Positions 6,338-15,270 of a stretch of DNA of 64,000 bases are shown here, piece after piece. Source of the DNA: Streptomyces sp. NBC_00237 (GTDB lineage: Bacteria > Actinomycetota > Actinomycetes > Streptomycetales > Streptomycetaceae). Below the pieces are notes generated by a model. The model searched no databases and was not told where the DNA came from. It worked only from the letters and a program-made list of their open reading frames with translations. Location of the stretch: assembly GCF_026342435.1 (NCBI RefSeq), contig NZ_JAPEMT010000007.1:19510-83509 (forward strand), given 5' to 3'. The translations under genes were made by a program, and so were the position numbers. The stretch's first letter is position 1; every line of letters starts with the position of its first letter.

Positions 6338-7825
6338 GTGACGACCGAGACCGTCGAGCAGACCATCCAGACCCCCTTCCGATTCGAGGACGTTCCGCTT
6401 TCCCAGCTCACCGCCCACCCCGGCAACGTCCGTGAGGACCTGGCGGTCCACGACCGATTCCGCCGGAGCCTCCGCAAGAAGCTGCGGACGCCGCTGCTGG
6501 TGACCCCGCAGGCGGACGGCACGTACAAGGTGATCGACGGTCACCGCCGCCTGCTGGTCATGATCGAGGACAAGTGGGAGACCGTCCCCGTCGTGATCGA
6601 CGACAGCCGGGCCGAGGACGAGGCCGGGCAGTACGTGGACATGGTCACCACCGCCGAACAGCGGGTCGGCCTGAACACGCGCGAGAAGGCCGCCGCCCTC
6701 TTCCAGGCGAGCGAGTTGGGGGCCGGGGTCAAGGCCATCGCGACCGAGACCGGGTGGACGCAGAAGGACGTGAAGACCGCCGTGCAGGTGGGACGCGCGG
6801 CCAAGACGATGGAAGCGGCCCAGGCCGTCCAGTACGCCTGGACGCTCGACCAGCTCGAAGCGCTGGCCGAGTTCGAGGACGACCCGGAGGCCCTGGCCGA
6901 GCTGACCCAGGCAGCGCAGGGCAATAACTTCGCCTACCGTCTGCGCAGGCTCCGCGACGACCGGGAGGAGGCGGCGCGGCTGGCCAAGGAGCGGGCCGAG
7001 GCCGTCGCCGCCGGGCTGACCGTCATTGACGAGTACGAGGCCCTGCCGGACAGCGCTACCCGGATTCACGAACTGCGGACCCACGACGGCGCGAAGACGA
7101 TCAGCGAGGAGGAGCACAAGGCGTGCCGGGGGCACGTCGTGGCCCCGGCGGAGTACGGCTCCCACTGGGTGACGTACTGCCTGAAGCCTGCCCTTTACGA
7201 CCACGCCGTCTACCAGTCGCCCGGCAGCACCACGGCGACCACCAAGGCAGAGGACAAGGAGGCCCGCCAGCGCATCATCCAGGGGAACAAGCACTACAAG
7301 GCCGCCACCGCAGCCCGCCGCGAGTGGCTGAACACCTGGATGACCCGCAAGACGTTCCCGCGCGACGCGCAGGTGATCATGGCGCGGTTCGTCGCGGAGT
7401 CGACCCTGCGCGGCGACGATCTCGGCATCGGTGACATCACCAGCGAGGACGGGACCCGCATGGTCCGCGAATGGCTCGGCATCGCGGACGCCTCCCGGGC
7501 GAACACGATGACGGCCGAGATCGTGGCGCAGGCGGACGCCCGCCGCCTGGCGCTGTTCCCGTTCATGGCCTGCGTCGCGTCGTACGAGAAGACGACCGGC
7601 CACAAGGACAACCGGCCCTGGCGCACGGACCGTCAGGGTCTGAGCAGCAACACGCGGAAGCGGATCGGCGCGTACCTCTCGATGCTGGTTCAGCTGGGCC
7701 ACTCGGTCACGCCGATCGAGCAGGCCATCATCGACGGCCAGGAGTACGACGGCACCGAGCACGCGGCGAAGGTCTCCGTCGAGAAGGCGAAGGAGACGGG
7801 ACAGGAACAGCTCAACTCGAAGTGA
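6338..7825 (+). CDS. ParB-like nuclease/DNA-binding domain protein
   Basis: This is a 495-aa protein. The GTG at 6338 follows an AAGGA site after the conserved leader. Residues about 15-75 form a ParB N-terminal domain: VPLSQLTAHPGNVR, then a stretch ending in the GHRR box (DGHRRLLV), which is the nucleotide-binding signature. A helix-turn-helix-like segment follows near 120-150, then a charged helical middle and an unrecognised C-terminal half. It lacks a partner parA nearby; the partition parA is at 24467. Such ParB-like proteins on phages and plasmids can be regulators or nucleases rather than segregation proteins. Sole gene in its cassette. Confidence 0.8.
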   Translation: MTTETVEQTIQTPFRFEDVPLSQLTAHPGNVREDLAVHDRFRRSLRKKLRTPLLVTPQADGTYKVIDGHRRLLVMIEDKWETVPVVIDDSRAEDEAGQYVDMVTTAEQRVGLNTREKAAALFQASELGAGVKAIATETGWTQKDVKTAVQVGRAAKTMEAAQAVQYAWTLDQLEALAEFEDDPEALAELTQAAQGNNFAYRLRRLRDDREEAARLAKERAEAVAAGLTVIDEYEALPDSATRIHELRTHDGAKTISEEEHKACRGHVVAPAEYGSHWVTYCLKPALYDHAVYQSPGSTTATTKAEDKEARQRIIQGNKHYKAATAARREWLNTWMTRKTFPRDAQVIMARFVAESTLRGDDLGIGDITSEDGTRMVREWLGIADASRANTMTAEIVAQADARRLALFPFMACVASYEKTTGHKDNRPWRTDRQGLSSNTRKRIGAYLSMLVQLGHSVTPIEQAIIDGQEYDGTEHAAKVSVEKAKETGQEQLNSK

Positions 7826-7900
7826 CCGCAGGCCGGGAGGGGGAGTCCCCTCCCGGCACCGCGCACGGCCGCACCGGCATCCGAGCGGTGTCGCCGTGCG

Positions 7901-8811
7901 CGGCGGCGGTAGCGGGCACGCCTGGCGGCGTGGCGGTGTTGTGGCCCGGTGCGTGCTCGCCGGCCCCGGCCTCCTTCGTCGGCCGGTGCCGTCGGCACCG
8001 GGCCGTGGACGCGCCTGGCGGCGCGGCCCCTCTTTCTGGCCCCTTCGGGGCCGGGGGTCCGCTGGCGCGGACCGGGCCCTCCTTCGTCGGGCCGAACGGA
8101 CACGCCTGGCGGCGTGGCTGTTTCCGTTCGGGTCCGCTGGCGCGGACCGCCGGTCTGTCCGCGCCGGCCGAGGCGGAGTCCGGGCTGCACCTGGTCGTCG
8201 GGGAGTTGGTCCGCCTCCGGCGGACGAGTGCCGGTGCCTCCGGCACCAGCAGCGGTGCGGCCCGCTCCGCGGGCCGTGGCAGTGTCGGCGCTTCGCCCCG
8301 AGGTGCGGAGCTCCGCACCGCACGGGGTCCGCTGCGCTGGACCGGTCAGCAGTGCGCGCTTCGCGCGGGTGCCGTCGCTCCGCGACGACGGCGAGGGACA
8401 CCCCGCTCCGCGGTGCGGGCCCGCTACGCGGACCGACCGAACCCATCGACGCCACCACCGGGGTGCACCTGGTGGTGGCGAAGGACCGCCTCCGGCGGGG
8501 GCCCTTACTCCCAAGGGGCTTGGCCGCGCGACGAGTTGGGCACCCGGTGGGTGGCTGGGGTGTGGGGGTGGCCGGGGTCTCCCCTCGGCCGGTCGGTCAC
8601 CCGGAGGGCTACCCGGAACCCGGCGGGGCCGCCAGGCCGGGGCCGCTTCGCGGTCGCTTCGCGAGCCTGGCAACCCCGCCGGAACCCGGGTACGGGCGGA
8701 GCCTGCCCGACCGACCGAGGGGAGCCCCCGCCCACCGGGCGGAGCCGTGGCGGATGCCGTCGACCAGGCCGCCGCCGGTGGGGCGGGAACCGCCCCTGAA
8801 CTGCGGAAATG
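7901..8811 (+). repeat. Long intergenic repeat, copy D (full length)
   Basis: The first ~420 bp read as identical to copy A. D has one extra hairpin, GGTCC...GGACC at 8326-8343, exactly where A has none, so whole hairpin units can be gained or lost. The cruciform is at 8574-8729. A and D are direct repeats about 7.3 kb apart. Confidence 0.9.
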
Positions 8812-8946
8812 TGTGATCCAGATCACCCCGCCGGACCCCCTTTTCAGGTGGACCCGGACCCGTAAATAAGGCAGAATTAGTGATGTCGGAAGGGGATGGC
8901 AGCCCCGGACGGCAGACCCCGAACCTTCAACACCAGGGAGAGCGAG
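8812..8946 (+). promoter_or_regulatory. Cassette control region D: CRP-like site, promoter, leader
   Basis: TGTGATCCAGATCACC is at 8812-8827, TGGACC at 8849-8854 and CAGAAT at 8872-8877, with a 17-bp spacer. The standard leader hairpin and AACCTTCAAC box follow, then AGGGAG before ATG 8947. Confidence 0.8.
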
Positions 8947-9804
8947 ATGGCGAAGCTGACCAAGGAGCAAGAGCGACTGCACCGCGAGGCGTCGCGGCTG
9001 GTCAAGCTGACCCGCGACCTGACGGAAGAGGAGCGGGAAACCGTGCTCGACCACTGGCAGGAGTCCAGCACGACCAGCAACAGCCTGGACGGCGCGTTCT
9101 TCACCCCGGAGGATCTGGCGCTCGACCTCCGGCTGGAGGTGAACGGAGAGCGGGTCATCGACCTGTGCGCGGGCATCGGTCGACTGGCTTGGGCCGTACA
9201 GGACAAGTGGCACCGGCGGTTCGAGGGGAGGCCGCCGCGCGAGGTGGTGTGCGTCGAGAGAAACCCCGCGTACGTCGAGGTCGGGCGGAAGGTCGTGCCC
9301 GAAGCCCGCTGGATCTGTGCGGACGTTCTCACCCTGGACCCGAAGATCCTGGGGCGGTTCGACTACGCGGTAGCCAACCCCCCCTTCGGTCGAGTGGAGC
9401 GGAGCGGGAACGGTCCGAGGTACCGGGGCCCGAACTTCGAGTTCCACGTCATCGACATCGCGTCGACCCTCGCACGGAAGGGCGTGTTCCTCGTGCCGCA
9501 GCTTTCCGCCCCGTTCAAGGTCTCGGGCGTCCCCTACTACGAGGAGCAGCGCAGCACGGTGTACGAGCGCTTCCACCGGGAGACCGGATTCACCCTGTCG
9601 TCCCGCGTGGGCATCGACACGTCCGCCTACGCGGACGGGTGGCGAGGTGTCAGCCCGCGCACAGAGGTGGTGTTCGCTGACTTCGAGGACGCGGAAGAGG
9701 GGCTGTTGCCGGTCCCCGCCCCGCGCTCCGTGTCCACCCCGCGTGCCGCCGTGCCCAAGCCGACGGCGGCCACGTACGAGTACGTGGAAGCGGCGCTGTT
9801 CTGA
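8947..9804 (+). CDS. N6-adenine DNA methyltransferase
   Basis: This is a 285-aa protein with ATG at 8947 after AGGGAG. It has FTPEDLA near residue 52, SAM-binding motif I as DLCAGIGRLAW near 72-82, an acidic residue for the SAM ribose in the next strand (VCVERNP), and catalytic motif IV NPPFG near 144. It is an N6-adenine (or related amino-) methylase of the stand-alone, gamma-like type. No restriction endonuclease is adjacent, so it is likely an orphan methylase for anti-restriction or epigenetic use. Its target sequence cannot be read from the protein. Sole gene in its cassette. Confidence 0.88.
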   Translation: MAKLTKEQERLHREASRLVKLTRDLTEEERETVLDHWQESSTTSNSLDGAFFTPEDLALDLRLEVNGERVIDLCAGIGRLAWAVQDKWHRRFEGRPPREVVCVERNPAYVEVGRKVVPEARWICADVLTLDPKILGRFDYAVANPPFGRVERSGNGPRYRGPNFEFHVIDIASTLARKGVFLVPQLSAPFKVSGVPYYEEQRSTVYERFHRETGFTLSSRVGIDTSAYADGWRGVSPRTEVVFADFEDAEEGLLPVPAPRSVSTPRAAVPKPTAATYEYVEAALF

Positions 9805-9879
9805 GACGGCCTCTCTGCTGCCGTCCTGCCCTGCCCCAGTTGAGCTGGCCGGGGCAGGGCGGGGTCGTCGTGCGCCACG

Positions 9880-10519
9880 GCGGTAGCGGGCACGCCTGGC
9901 GGCGTGGCGGTGTTGGTGGCCCGGTGCGTGCTCGCCGGCCCCGGCCTCCTTCGTCGGCCGGTGCCGGCGGCACCGGGCCGTGGACGCGCCTGGCGGCGCG
10001 ACCCCTTTGTCCGGCCGCGGGGCGGCCGGGGTCCGCTGGCGCGGACCGGGCCCTCCTTCGTCGGGCCGAACGGACGCCCCTGGCGGGGCGGCTGTTTCCG
10101 TTCGGGTCCGCTGGCGCGGACCGCCGGGACCGTTCGCGCTGGCCGGTGCCGCTACCGGGCTGCACCAGGTGGCCGGTCGAGGCGAACATCAATGCCTCCG
10201 GCGGGCGCCGGGCCTGCCCAAGGGGTGCGGGGGCGGTACGCCGAGTACGGCCCGGTGGGTGGCTGGGGTGGAGGGGTGGGCGGGGGCTCCCCTCGGCCGA
10301 CCGGTCACCCTTCGGGCTACCACCGAACCTGCGGGGGGTGCCAGGCCGAGCCGCTTCGCGGTCGCTTCGCGAGCCTGGCACCCCCCGCAGAACCGGCGGT
10401 TGGGCGGAGCTGCCCGGCCAACCGAGGGGAGCCCCCGCCCACCGGGCGGAGTTGTGGCGGAGGCCGCCGGGCGAGGCCCGCGCGGGTAGGGCGGAAACCG
10501 CCGCTGACCTGCGGAAATG
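9880..10519 (+). repeat. Long intergenic repeat, copy E
   Basis: A short-train copy with mixed features. Its first part resembles copy B (GGCCGC-GGG-GCGGCC hairpin), while its cruciform (10282-10436) is of the C/G/H subtype. This mosaic pattern is what recombination between copies would give. It is preceded by a gene-specific terminator-like hairpin at 9826-9859. Confidence 0.9.
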
Positions 10520-10655
10520 TGTGATCCAGATCACCCCGCTGGACCGCCGTTTCAGGTGGACTCAGGCACTCAGATAAGGCAGAATTAGTGATGTCGGAAG
10601 GGGATGGCAGCCCCGGACGACAGGCCCGAACCTTCAACGCAAAAGGACAAACCCG
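10520..10655 (+). promoter_or_regulatory. Cassette control region E: CRP-like site, promoter, leader
   Basis: The CRP-like palindrome is at 10520-10535, TGGACT at 10557-10562 and CAGAAT at 10580-10585, with a 17-bp spacer. The leader hairpin and CGAACCTTCAAC box precede an AAAGGA site and ATG 10656. Confidence 0.8.
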
Positions 10656-11510
10656 ATGGGGTACAGGAAGCTCGCGCCGGAAGCCCGGCGAGAACTCGGC
10701 AGGCAGCGCACCGCCGAACTGGCGGATCTTCTCCAGGCCGGATACGCAGCTATGGGGCGCCGCGACGTGTGGGCGGCGGTCATGAGGGCGGGAGCCGTCC
10801 ATCTGAACCACCGCGGACCTGTCAACGCCATCGCCATCGGCCTCCAGGCCCCGGAGGCGACGCGCGTACTCGGCTACAAGGCATGGCAGGACGAGGGGCG
10901 GCAGGTTCGCAAGGACGAGACCGGCATCCGGATCTGGGGGCCCATGCGAGGGCGGCGGGGGGACGAGCCGTCGACGCTGGACGACCCCGAACAGCAGGAC
11001 GAGGCACCGGCGCGTGGGTGGGTCTCGAACGCGGTCTTCGACATCTCGCAGACCGACGGCCCGCCGGTCAAGCCCCGCCCGCTCTCCGGCAGCCCTGCCC
11101 AGGTGATCCGTAACCGGCTGATCGCCGCTCTGACCGCCCAAGGGGACCACCGCGCCTTTCTGGTCAACGGGGTGCCCGCCGAGGCGATCGACCCGGAGGA
11201 CGCCTCCCGGGCCCTGCTGCTGAAGGTCGCCCGGACCGCCATCGAGTCCACGGGCGGAGTCGACGCCGAGCAGGTCGAGGCCGAGGCGGCAGCCGCCTCC
11301 CACGTCGCCGCCCGCATCCTCCGAGTGCCGCCGGGCCCCCTGCTGGTCCCGCCGTCCGCCGGATGGATCACCGCCGACCCGAAGAACCCGCCCGTGAAGA
11401 CCAGCGCCGTACGGGCGATCACGGTCGGCCGCAGCCTCGCGCAGCTGATCGGGGATGTCTGCCCCTGCTGCGACGGCACCCGTCACGCGCTCGACCGCGC
11501 CGAAGCCTGA
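10656..11510 (+). CDS. ArdC N-terminal-like (ssDNA-binding, antirestriction-type) protein
   Basis: This is a 284-aa protein with ATG at 10656. Residues about 45-90 match the ArdC-like N-terminal domain: NAIAIGLQAPEATRVLGYKAW, then GRQVRKDETGIRI. This module binds single-stranded DNA in plasmid antirestriction proteins. A VFDISQTDG motif near 128 is typical of longer actinobacterial members. The zinc metallopeptidase HExxH found downstream in classical ArdC is absent, and the rest is helical with a terminal CPCC motif. A role in protecting incoming plasmid DNA is inference. Confidence 0.7.
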   Translation: MGYRKLAPEARRELGRQRTAELADLLQAGYAAMGRRDVWAAVMRAGAVHLNHRGPVNAIAIGLQAPEATRVLGYKAWQDEGRQVRKDETGIRIWGPMRGRRGDEPSTLDDPEQQDEAPARGWVSNAVFDISQTDGPPVKPRPLSGSPAQVIRNRLIAALTAQGDHRAFLVNGVPAEAIDPEDASRALLLKVARTAIESTGGVDAEQVEAEAAAASHVAARILRVPPGPLLVPPSAGWITADPKNPPVKTSAVRAITVGRSLAQLIGDVCPCCDGTRHALDRAEA

Positions 11511-11564
11511 CAGCCCCCGGGCCGGTGCCAGTCGGCACCGGCCCCCACTCCCCGAGAGGTAGAC

Positions 11565-11780
11565 GTGAACACCGAAGCAGCCCAGCCCCAGGCCCCCGCC
11601 ATCGAGGAGGCCCACCCCCGCACCAGCACCGTGCGGCACCGCACGCTTCCCCTGATCCTCGGAACCGTCACCGGATACGGCACCGACCCCTTCACCGGCG
11701 ACCGGCTGGCCATGGTCGTCTGGCCCGGCATGGTCAAGTCGGCCGGATACAGGGCGGACGAGATCGCGCAGGAGGCGTAA
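11565..11780 (+). CDS. Small hypothetical protein
   Basis: This is a 71-aa protein from GTG 11565, preceded by GAGAGG. The centre reads as a small beta-rich domain (PLILGTVTGYGTDPFTGD, LAMVVWPGMVK). No known family. It lies 54 bp after the ArdC-like gene and 3 bp before the next gene, so the three are probably co-transcribed from promoter E. Confidence 0.6.
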   Translation: MNTEAAQPQAPAIEEAHPRTSTVRHRTLPLILGTVTGYGTDPFTGDRLAMVVWPGMVKSAGYRADEIAQEA

Positions 11781-11783
11781 CCC

Positions 11784-12050
11784 GTGCGGCAAGAGGACGT
11801 CGAGCGACTGCACGCGGAATCCCGCGTCCACCCCGTGCACGCGCCGGAGGCGGACGGGGCCGGAGAAGTTCCCATGATCACGCTGGGCGGAGTGCAGGTG
11901 TCGGTATACGTCGTGCTGGACCCAGACGGCGAAGCCCGTATGCGCCTGTCGGTCGACCTGGACGAGGCGTCGCCGGATCTACTCAACAGTGCGGGAGTCC
12001 TCCCGGCGGAGCTGCTGATGGGTGGACAACGCGTGTGGTGGGGAAGCTAG
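11784..12050 (+). CDS. Small hypothetical protein
   Basis: This is an 88-aa protein from GTG 11784, three bases after the stop of the previous gene, suggesting translational coupling. It is acidic with a beta-type core (VQVSVYVVLDPDGEARMRLSVDLD) and a Trp-rich tail. No recognised domain. The next cassette promoter begins only 20 bp beyond its stop. Confidence 0.6.
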   Translation: MRQEDVERLHAESRVHPVHAPEADGAGEVPMITLGGVQVSVYVVLDPDGEARMRLSVDLDEASPDLLNSAGVLPAELLMGGQRVWWGS

Positions 12051-12069
12051 AAACACGCACGTCACAACG

Positions 12070-12166
12070 TTGACGCAGTCTCTCGAATAAGGCAGAATTA
12101 GCATTGCCGGGAGGGGATGGCAGCCCCTCCCGGCAACAGCCCGAACCTTCAACACCGGGAGACTGC
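12070..12166 (+). promoter_or_regulatory. Short cassette control region F: promoter and leader only
   Basis: TTGACG is at 12070-12075 and CAGAAT at 12093-12098, spacer 17 bp. Neither a CRP-like site nor a hairpin train is upstream. The leader has a perfect 13-bp stem (TTGCCGGGAGGGG with its complement, 12104-12136) around the same ATGGCAG loop, then CGAACCTTCAAC. It shows that promoter plus leader is a unit that can exist without the long repeat. Confidence 0.8.
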
Positions 12167-12442
12167 ATGTCATACGCAGATGAAGCGGCCCGCATCGCAA
12201 CCGCCGTGGCCGGTCTACCCGTCAGGGTCCGCAAGTGGGTGCCGGATGCCCGAGACCCCCGCCGACGCTTCGCCGGATGGGAGCCCGCCCAGGTCGCCGG
12301 TCCGGCCGCCGAAGGCGACTCCCTGGCGTGGGGGATCGAGTACAGCGACGGCCGCGAGGCGTCCGTTCAGTGGCCCGACGTCATGTTCTCCGCCGAGACC
12401 TTCCAGGAGGCAGTCAGCCGACTCACCAGCAGCACTGCCTGA
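12167..12442 (+). CDS. Small hypothetical protein
   Basis: This is a 91-aa protein with ATG at 12167 after a GGGAG site. Composition is soluble, with WGIEYSDGREASVQW in the middle suggesting a small beta sheet. No known family. It shares a transcript with the following gene, 64 bp on. Confidence 0.6.
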   Translation: MSYADEAARIATAVAGLPVRVRKWVPDARDPRRRFAGWEPAQVAGPAAEGDSLAWGIEYSDGREASVQWPDVMFSAETFQEAVSRLTSSTA

Positions 12443-12506
12443 CCCGCCGGAGGGAGAGAGGCAGCTCTCCCCCGGTCCAGCACCCAAACCTTCAACAGGA
12501 GTTCAC

Positions 12507-12902
12507 ATGACCACGACCCTTGAGCAGATGACCGCTTTCATCGTCGGTGACGCCGACGACGCAGCGCTGGAGCACATCATCGAGGCCGTCAACACCCGAC
12601 GCCGGGGCGACCGCATCAAGGCGGAGACCGTTGCCGCCGCGACGGTGACGAAGGGGGCCACGGTGGAGCTTGCCAAGCTCTCCCCCGCGTACCTCAACGG
12701 CCTTAAGGGGATCGTCTCCGAGGTCGACCGCCCCCGTCGCGGCAAGCCGCGTGCCACCGTGACGCTCGACGCGGACAGCACGGACGTCCTGCGCTACAAC
12801 GGAAGCCGTAAGTTCTTCGTCGCCCCCGGCGTCACGAACTACGACCTCCACGGCGTCCCGCTCACCTGCTGCGTGACGGCCGAGGCGTCCGCCGCCGAGT
12901 AG
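12507..12902 (+). CDS. Hypothetical protein with possible KOW-like core
   Basis: This is a 131-aa protein with ATG at 12507 after AGGAG. An N-terminal helical part (TLEQMTAFIVGDADDAALEHI) is followed by a basic KGATVELAKLSPAYLNGLKG segment, which resembles a small beta-barrel of the type seen in phage and plasmid DNA or RNA-associated proteins. That likeness is weak. A copy of the AACCTTCAAC box sits directly before its ribosome site although there is no promoter there. Confidence 0.6.
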   Translation: MTTTLEQMTAFIVGDADDAALEHIIEAVNTRRRGDRIKAETVAAATVTKGATVELAKLSPAYLNGLKGIVSEVDRPRRGKPRATVTLDADSTDVLRYNGSRKFFVAPGVTNYDLHGVPLTCCVTAEASAAE

Positions 12903-12969
12903 TACCCGCCGCGCGACGCGGCCCGTCCCCGCCGAGTCGGCCGGGGCCGGGCCGCGTCGTGCTGTACGG

Positions 12970-13606
12970 CGGCGGTAGCGGGCACGCCTGGCGGCGTGGC
13001 GGTGTTGTGGCCCGGTGCGTGCTCGCCGGCCCCGGCCTCCTTCGTCGGCCGGTGCCGTCGGCACCGGGCCGTGGACGCGCCTGGCGGCGCGGCCCCTCTT
13101 TCTGGCCCCTTCGGGGCCGGGGGTCCGCTGGCGCGGACCGGGCCCTCCTTCGTCGGGCCGAACGGACGCCCCTGGCGGGGCGACGGCATCCGTTCGGGTC
13201 CGCTGGCGCGGACCGCCGGTCTGTCCGCGCCGGCCGGTGCCGCCACCGGGCTGCACCTGGTCGTGGTGAGAAAGATGGACGCCTCCGGCGGGCCCTTACT
13301 CCCAAGGGGGTGGGGGCTCGTCGTGTGTGTGCGGGCCGGGAAGTGGCTGGGGTTGGGGGGTGGCCGGGGGCTCCCCTCGGCCGGACGGGCACCCTTCGGG
13401 CTACCACCGAACCTGCGGGGGGTGCCAGGCCGAGCCGCTTCGCGGTCGCGCAAGCGCGAGCCTGGCACCCCCCGCAGAACCGGCGGTACGGCGGAGCTGC
13501 CCGACCGACCGAGGGGAGCCCCCGCCCACCGGGCGGAGTTGTGGCGGAGGCCGCCGGGCAAGGCCCGCGCGGGTGGGGCGGAAACCGCCGCTGACCTGCG
13601 GAAAGA
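12970..13606 (+). repeat. Long intergenic repeat, copy G
   Basis: It has a short hairpin train followed by the cruciform 13366-13523. The apex hairpin of the cruciform reads TCGCG-CAA-GCGCGA, whereas copies A-E have TCGC-TTCG-CGA, so loop and stem differ but base pairing is kept. It is preceded by a gene-specific GC hairpin right after the upstream stop codon. Confidence 0.9.
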
Positions 13607-13740
13607 TGTGATGCAGGTCACCCCGCCGGACCCCCGTTCCGGGTGGACTCAGGCACTCCAATAAGGCAGAATTAGTGATGTCGGAAGGGGATGGCAGCCC
13701 CGGACGACAGACCCCGAACCTTCAACACCAGGGAGACGAC
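13607..13740 (+). promoter_or_regulatory. Cassette control region G: CRP-like site, promoter, leader
   Basis: TGTGATGCAGGTCACC is at 13607-13622, TGGACT at 13644-13649 and CAGAAT at 13667-13672, with a 17-bp spacer. The standard leader and box lead to GGGAG and ATG 13741. Confidence 0.8.
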
Positions 13741-14544
13741 ATGATCACCAGCACCCCCTACTACCGCACCGGTGGAGTCGTCTCCTTCCACCGCAAGGGC
13801 CCCCGGATCGCGGAGGGCCGGGACGTTCCCCTCACCGTGGTCCCGATGCACCCCAAGGAACTCCGGCACTACGACTGGTTGCTCGAAGTGCTCCAGGAGG
13901 ACGGCTACCACGGCGACATCGTGGCCGCCAACGTCTACTTCGCCGACACGGACGCCTTTCTCGGAGTCTTCTTCAGCGACGGCCGCCGGGCGCACGCCGA
14001 GTGGTGGGACGACGTCGTTCTTCACGACCTGGAGTTCGTCGCCGAGGTCCGCACCCCGCAGATCGCTCTGAACTACATGGTGGACCGGTGGAACTGGATG
14101 CACGGTCGCGTGCTGCCCACCCGTGAGCCCTGGGAGGACGACGAAACGCTGGCCAGTCGCCGCAGGGAAATCCTGAAGGCCCACACCGTGGCAGGCCGCC
14201 CCTCCCCGTCCGCCGAGACCCTGACGAAGGCCATTGCTGCCGACGAAGCCGTCGCCGCAGAGAAGGCCCGAGCCGACGCCGAGAAGCGCGCCGCGTACGA
14301 AGCGGCGACCCGCAGCAGCGCGTTCGGATTCGACGTCGCCCTGGCCGATCCGTACCGCGTCATCGCCCTGGCCAAGGCCGGACGGCCAGGCCGATGTGAC
14401 CACCCCCGCTGCACGCAGCCCGCGCCTGTGGCCATCGAGGCGGACCCGTGGATCAAGCGGGACCCCGCCGACCGCCGCCCCGTCCGTATCCGGGCCTGCG
14501 CGTTCCACTTCCTGAACGCCATTGACGCGGTGTTCGGGTCCTGA
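13741..14544 (+). CDS. Hypothetical protein with C-terminal Cys/His-containing region
   Basis: This is a 267-aa protein with ATG at 13741 after GGGAG. The N-terminal half is an alpha/beta-looking region rich in aromatic and acidic residues (FFSDGRRAHAEWWDD). A charged, probably helical linker (about 150-190) follows. The end carries CDHPRC and CAFHF, a possible zinc site. No known family. It is followed by the 14604 gene in the same cassette. Confidence 0.65.
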   Translation: MITSTPYYRTGGVVSFHRKGPRIAEGRDVPLTVVPMHPKELRHYDWLLEVLQEDGYHGDIVAANVYFADTDAFLGVFFSDGRRAHAEWWDDVVLHDLEFVAEVRTPQIALNYMVDRWNWMHGRVLPTREPWEDDETLASRRREILKAHTVAGRPSPSAETLTKAIAADEAVAAEKARADAEKRAAYEAATRSSAFGFDVALADPYRVIALAKAGRPGRCDHPRCTQPAPVAIEADPWIKRDPADRRPVRIRACAFHFLNAIDAVFGS

Positions 14545-14603
14545 CGCCACCCCGCCCGCCGGGCCCGCCCCTGGCGGGCCCCGCACCTTCGACAGAGGAG
14601 ATC

Positions 14604-15218
14604 ATGATGAGGACCGCAGCGGACGAGACCGAGGTGTACCGGCTGGTCCCACGCCTGAAGACGATCACGGTGAAGGGTGCCGACGTGCAGCCTGGTGATC
14701 ACCTGTACCAGTACAAGCACCAGGCCGGTGTCAGGGTCGGGGCGATGTGGTGCGGCCGTGTGCCCGGAGGCACGGAATGGGACCGCTACCGGGTGAACTT
14801 CCGGCAGGCAGACTTCCCGTGGAGCTACAGCAGCATTAGCCCCCTGATGGAGTACCCCGTTCAGAGGTCCGGGGTCTACGTCGAGGGGTGGAGTCCCGAG
14901 GACTGCGAGAAGCGCCGCAACGAGCTGTTCGAGGAGTTGCGGCGGGTCGAGATCGACGGCGAGGACGCCGAGCTGCGGCCGATCTTCGACCCGGACCGTC
15001 GGACCTACTCCGTCCAGCTCTGGACGCGGGAAGAGCTCACGGCGACCCACGGCGCCACCGACAATTTCCGGTACTCGGACGAGCCGCTGGAGGCCATCGA
15101 TGCGTTCCTGAGTGAACAGGGCATCAGCCGCGCGATCACGGACGACGAGGCGTTCCGAGTGCGCGCCGGTCTCAAGTACGCCAGGGGCGGCATGGAGTGG
15201 GCCGCCTTCACCAGCTGA
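14604..15218 (+). CDS. Hypothetical two-part protein; C-terminus related to the 4596 product
   Basis: This is a 204-aa protein with ATG at 14604 after GAGGAG; an adjacent in-frame ATG at 14607 is equally possible. Residues 1-95 have a VTVKGADVQPGDHLYQY segment reminiscent of small beta-barrel domains. Residues about 105-204 are clearly homologous to the whole 107-aa product at 4596. The two genes are therefore paralogues differing by a fused N-terminal domain. Function unknown. A variant of the leader box (ACCTTCGAC) precedes the ribosome site. Confidence 0.7.
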   Translation: MMRTAADETEVYRLVPRLKTITVKGADVQPGDHLYQYKHQAGVRVGAMWCGRVPGGTEWDRYRVNFRQADFPWSYSSISPLMEYPVQRSGVYVEGWSPEDCEKRRNELFEELRRVEIDGEDAELRPIFDPDRRTYSVQLWTREELTATHGATDNFRYSDEPLEAIDAFLSEQGISRAITDDEAFRVRAGLKYARGGMEWAAFTS

Positions 15219-15270
15219 CCGCCGCGACGCCGCACCGCCCCCGCCGAGCGGGCCGGGGGCGGGGCGTCGT

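Noticed and set aside
6245..8458. 737-codon - strand frame across the ParB-like gene and repeat D
   Set aside because: It mirrors the ParB-like coding frame on the opposite strand and continues into non-coding repeat. The + strand frame has the ribosome site, promoter and recognisable domain.
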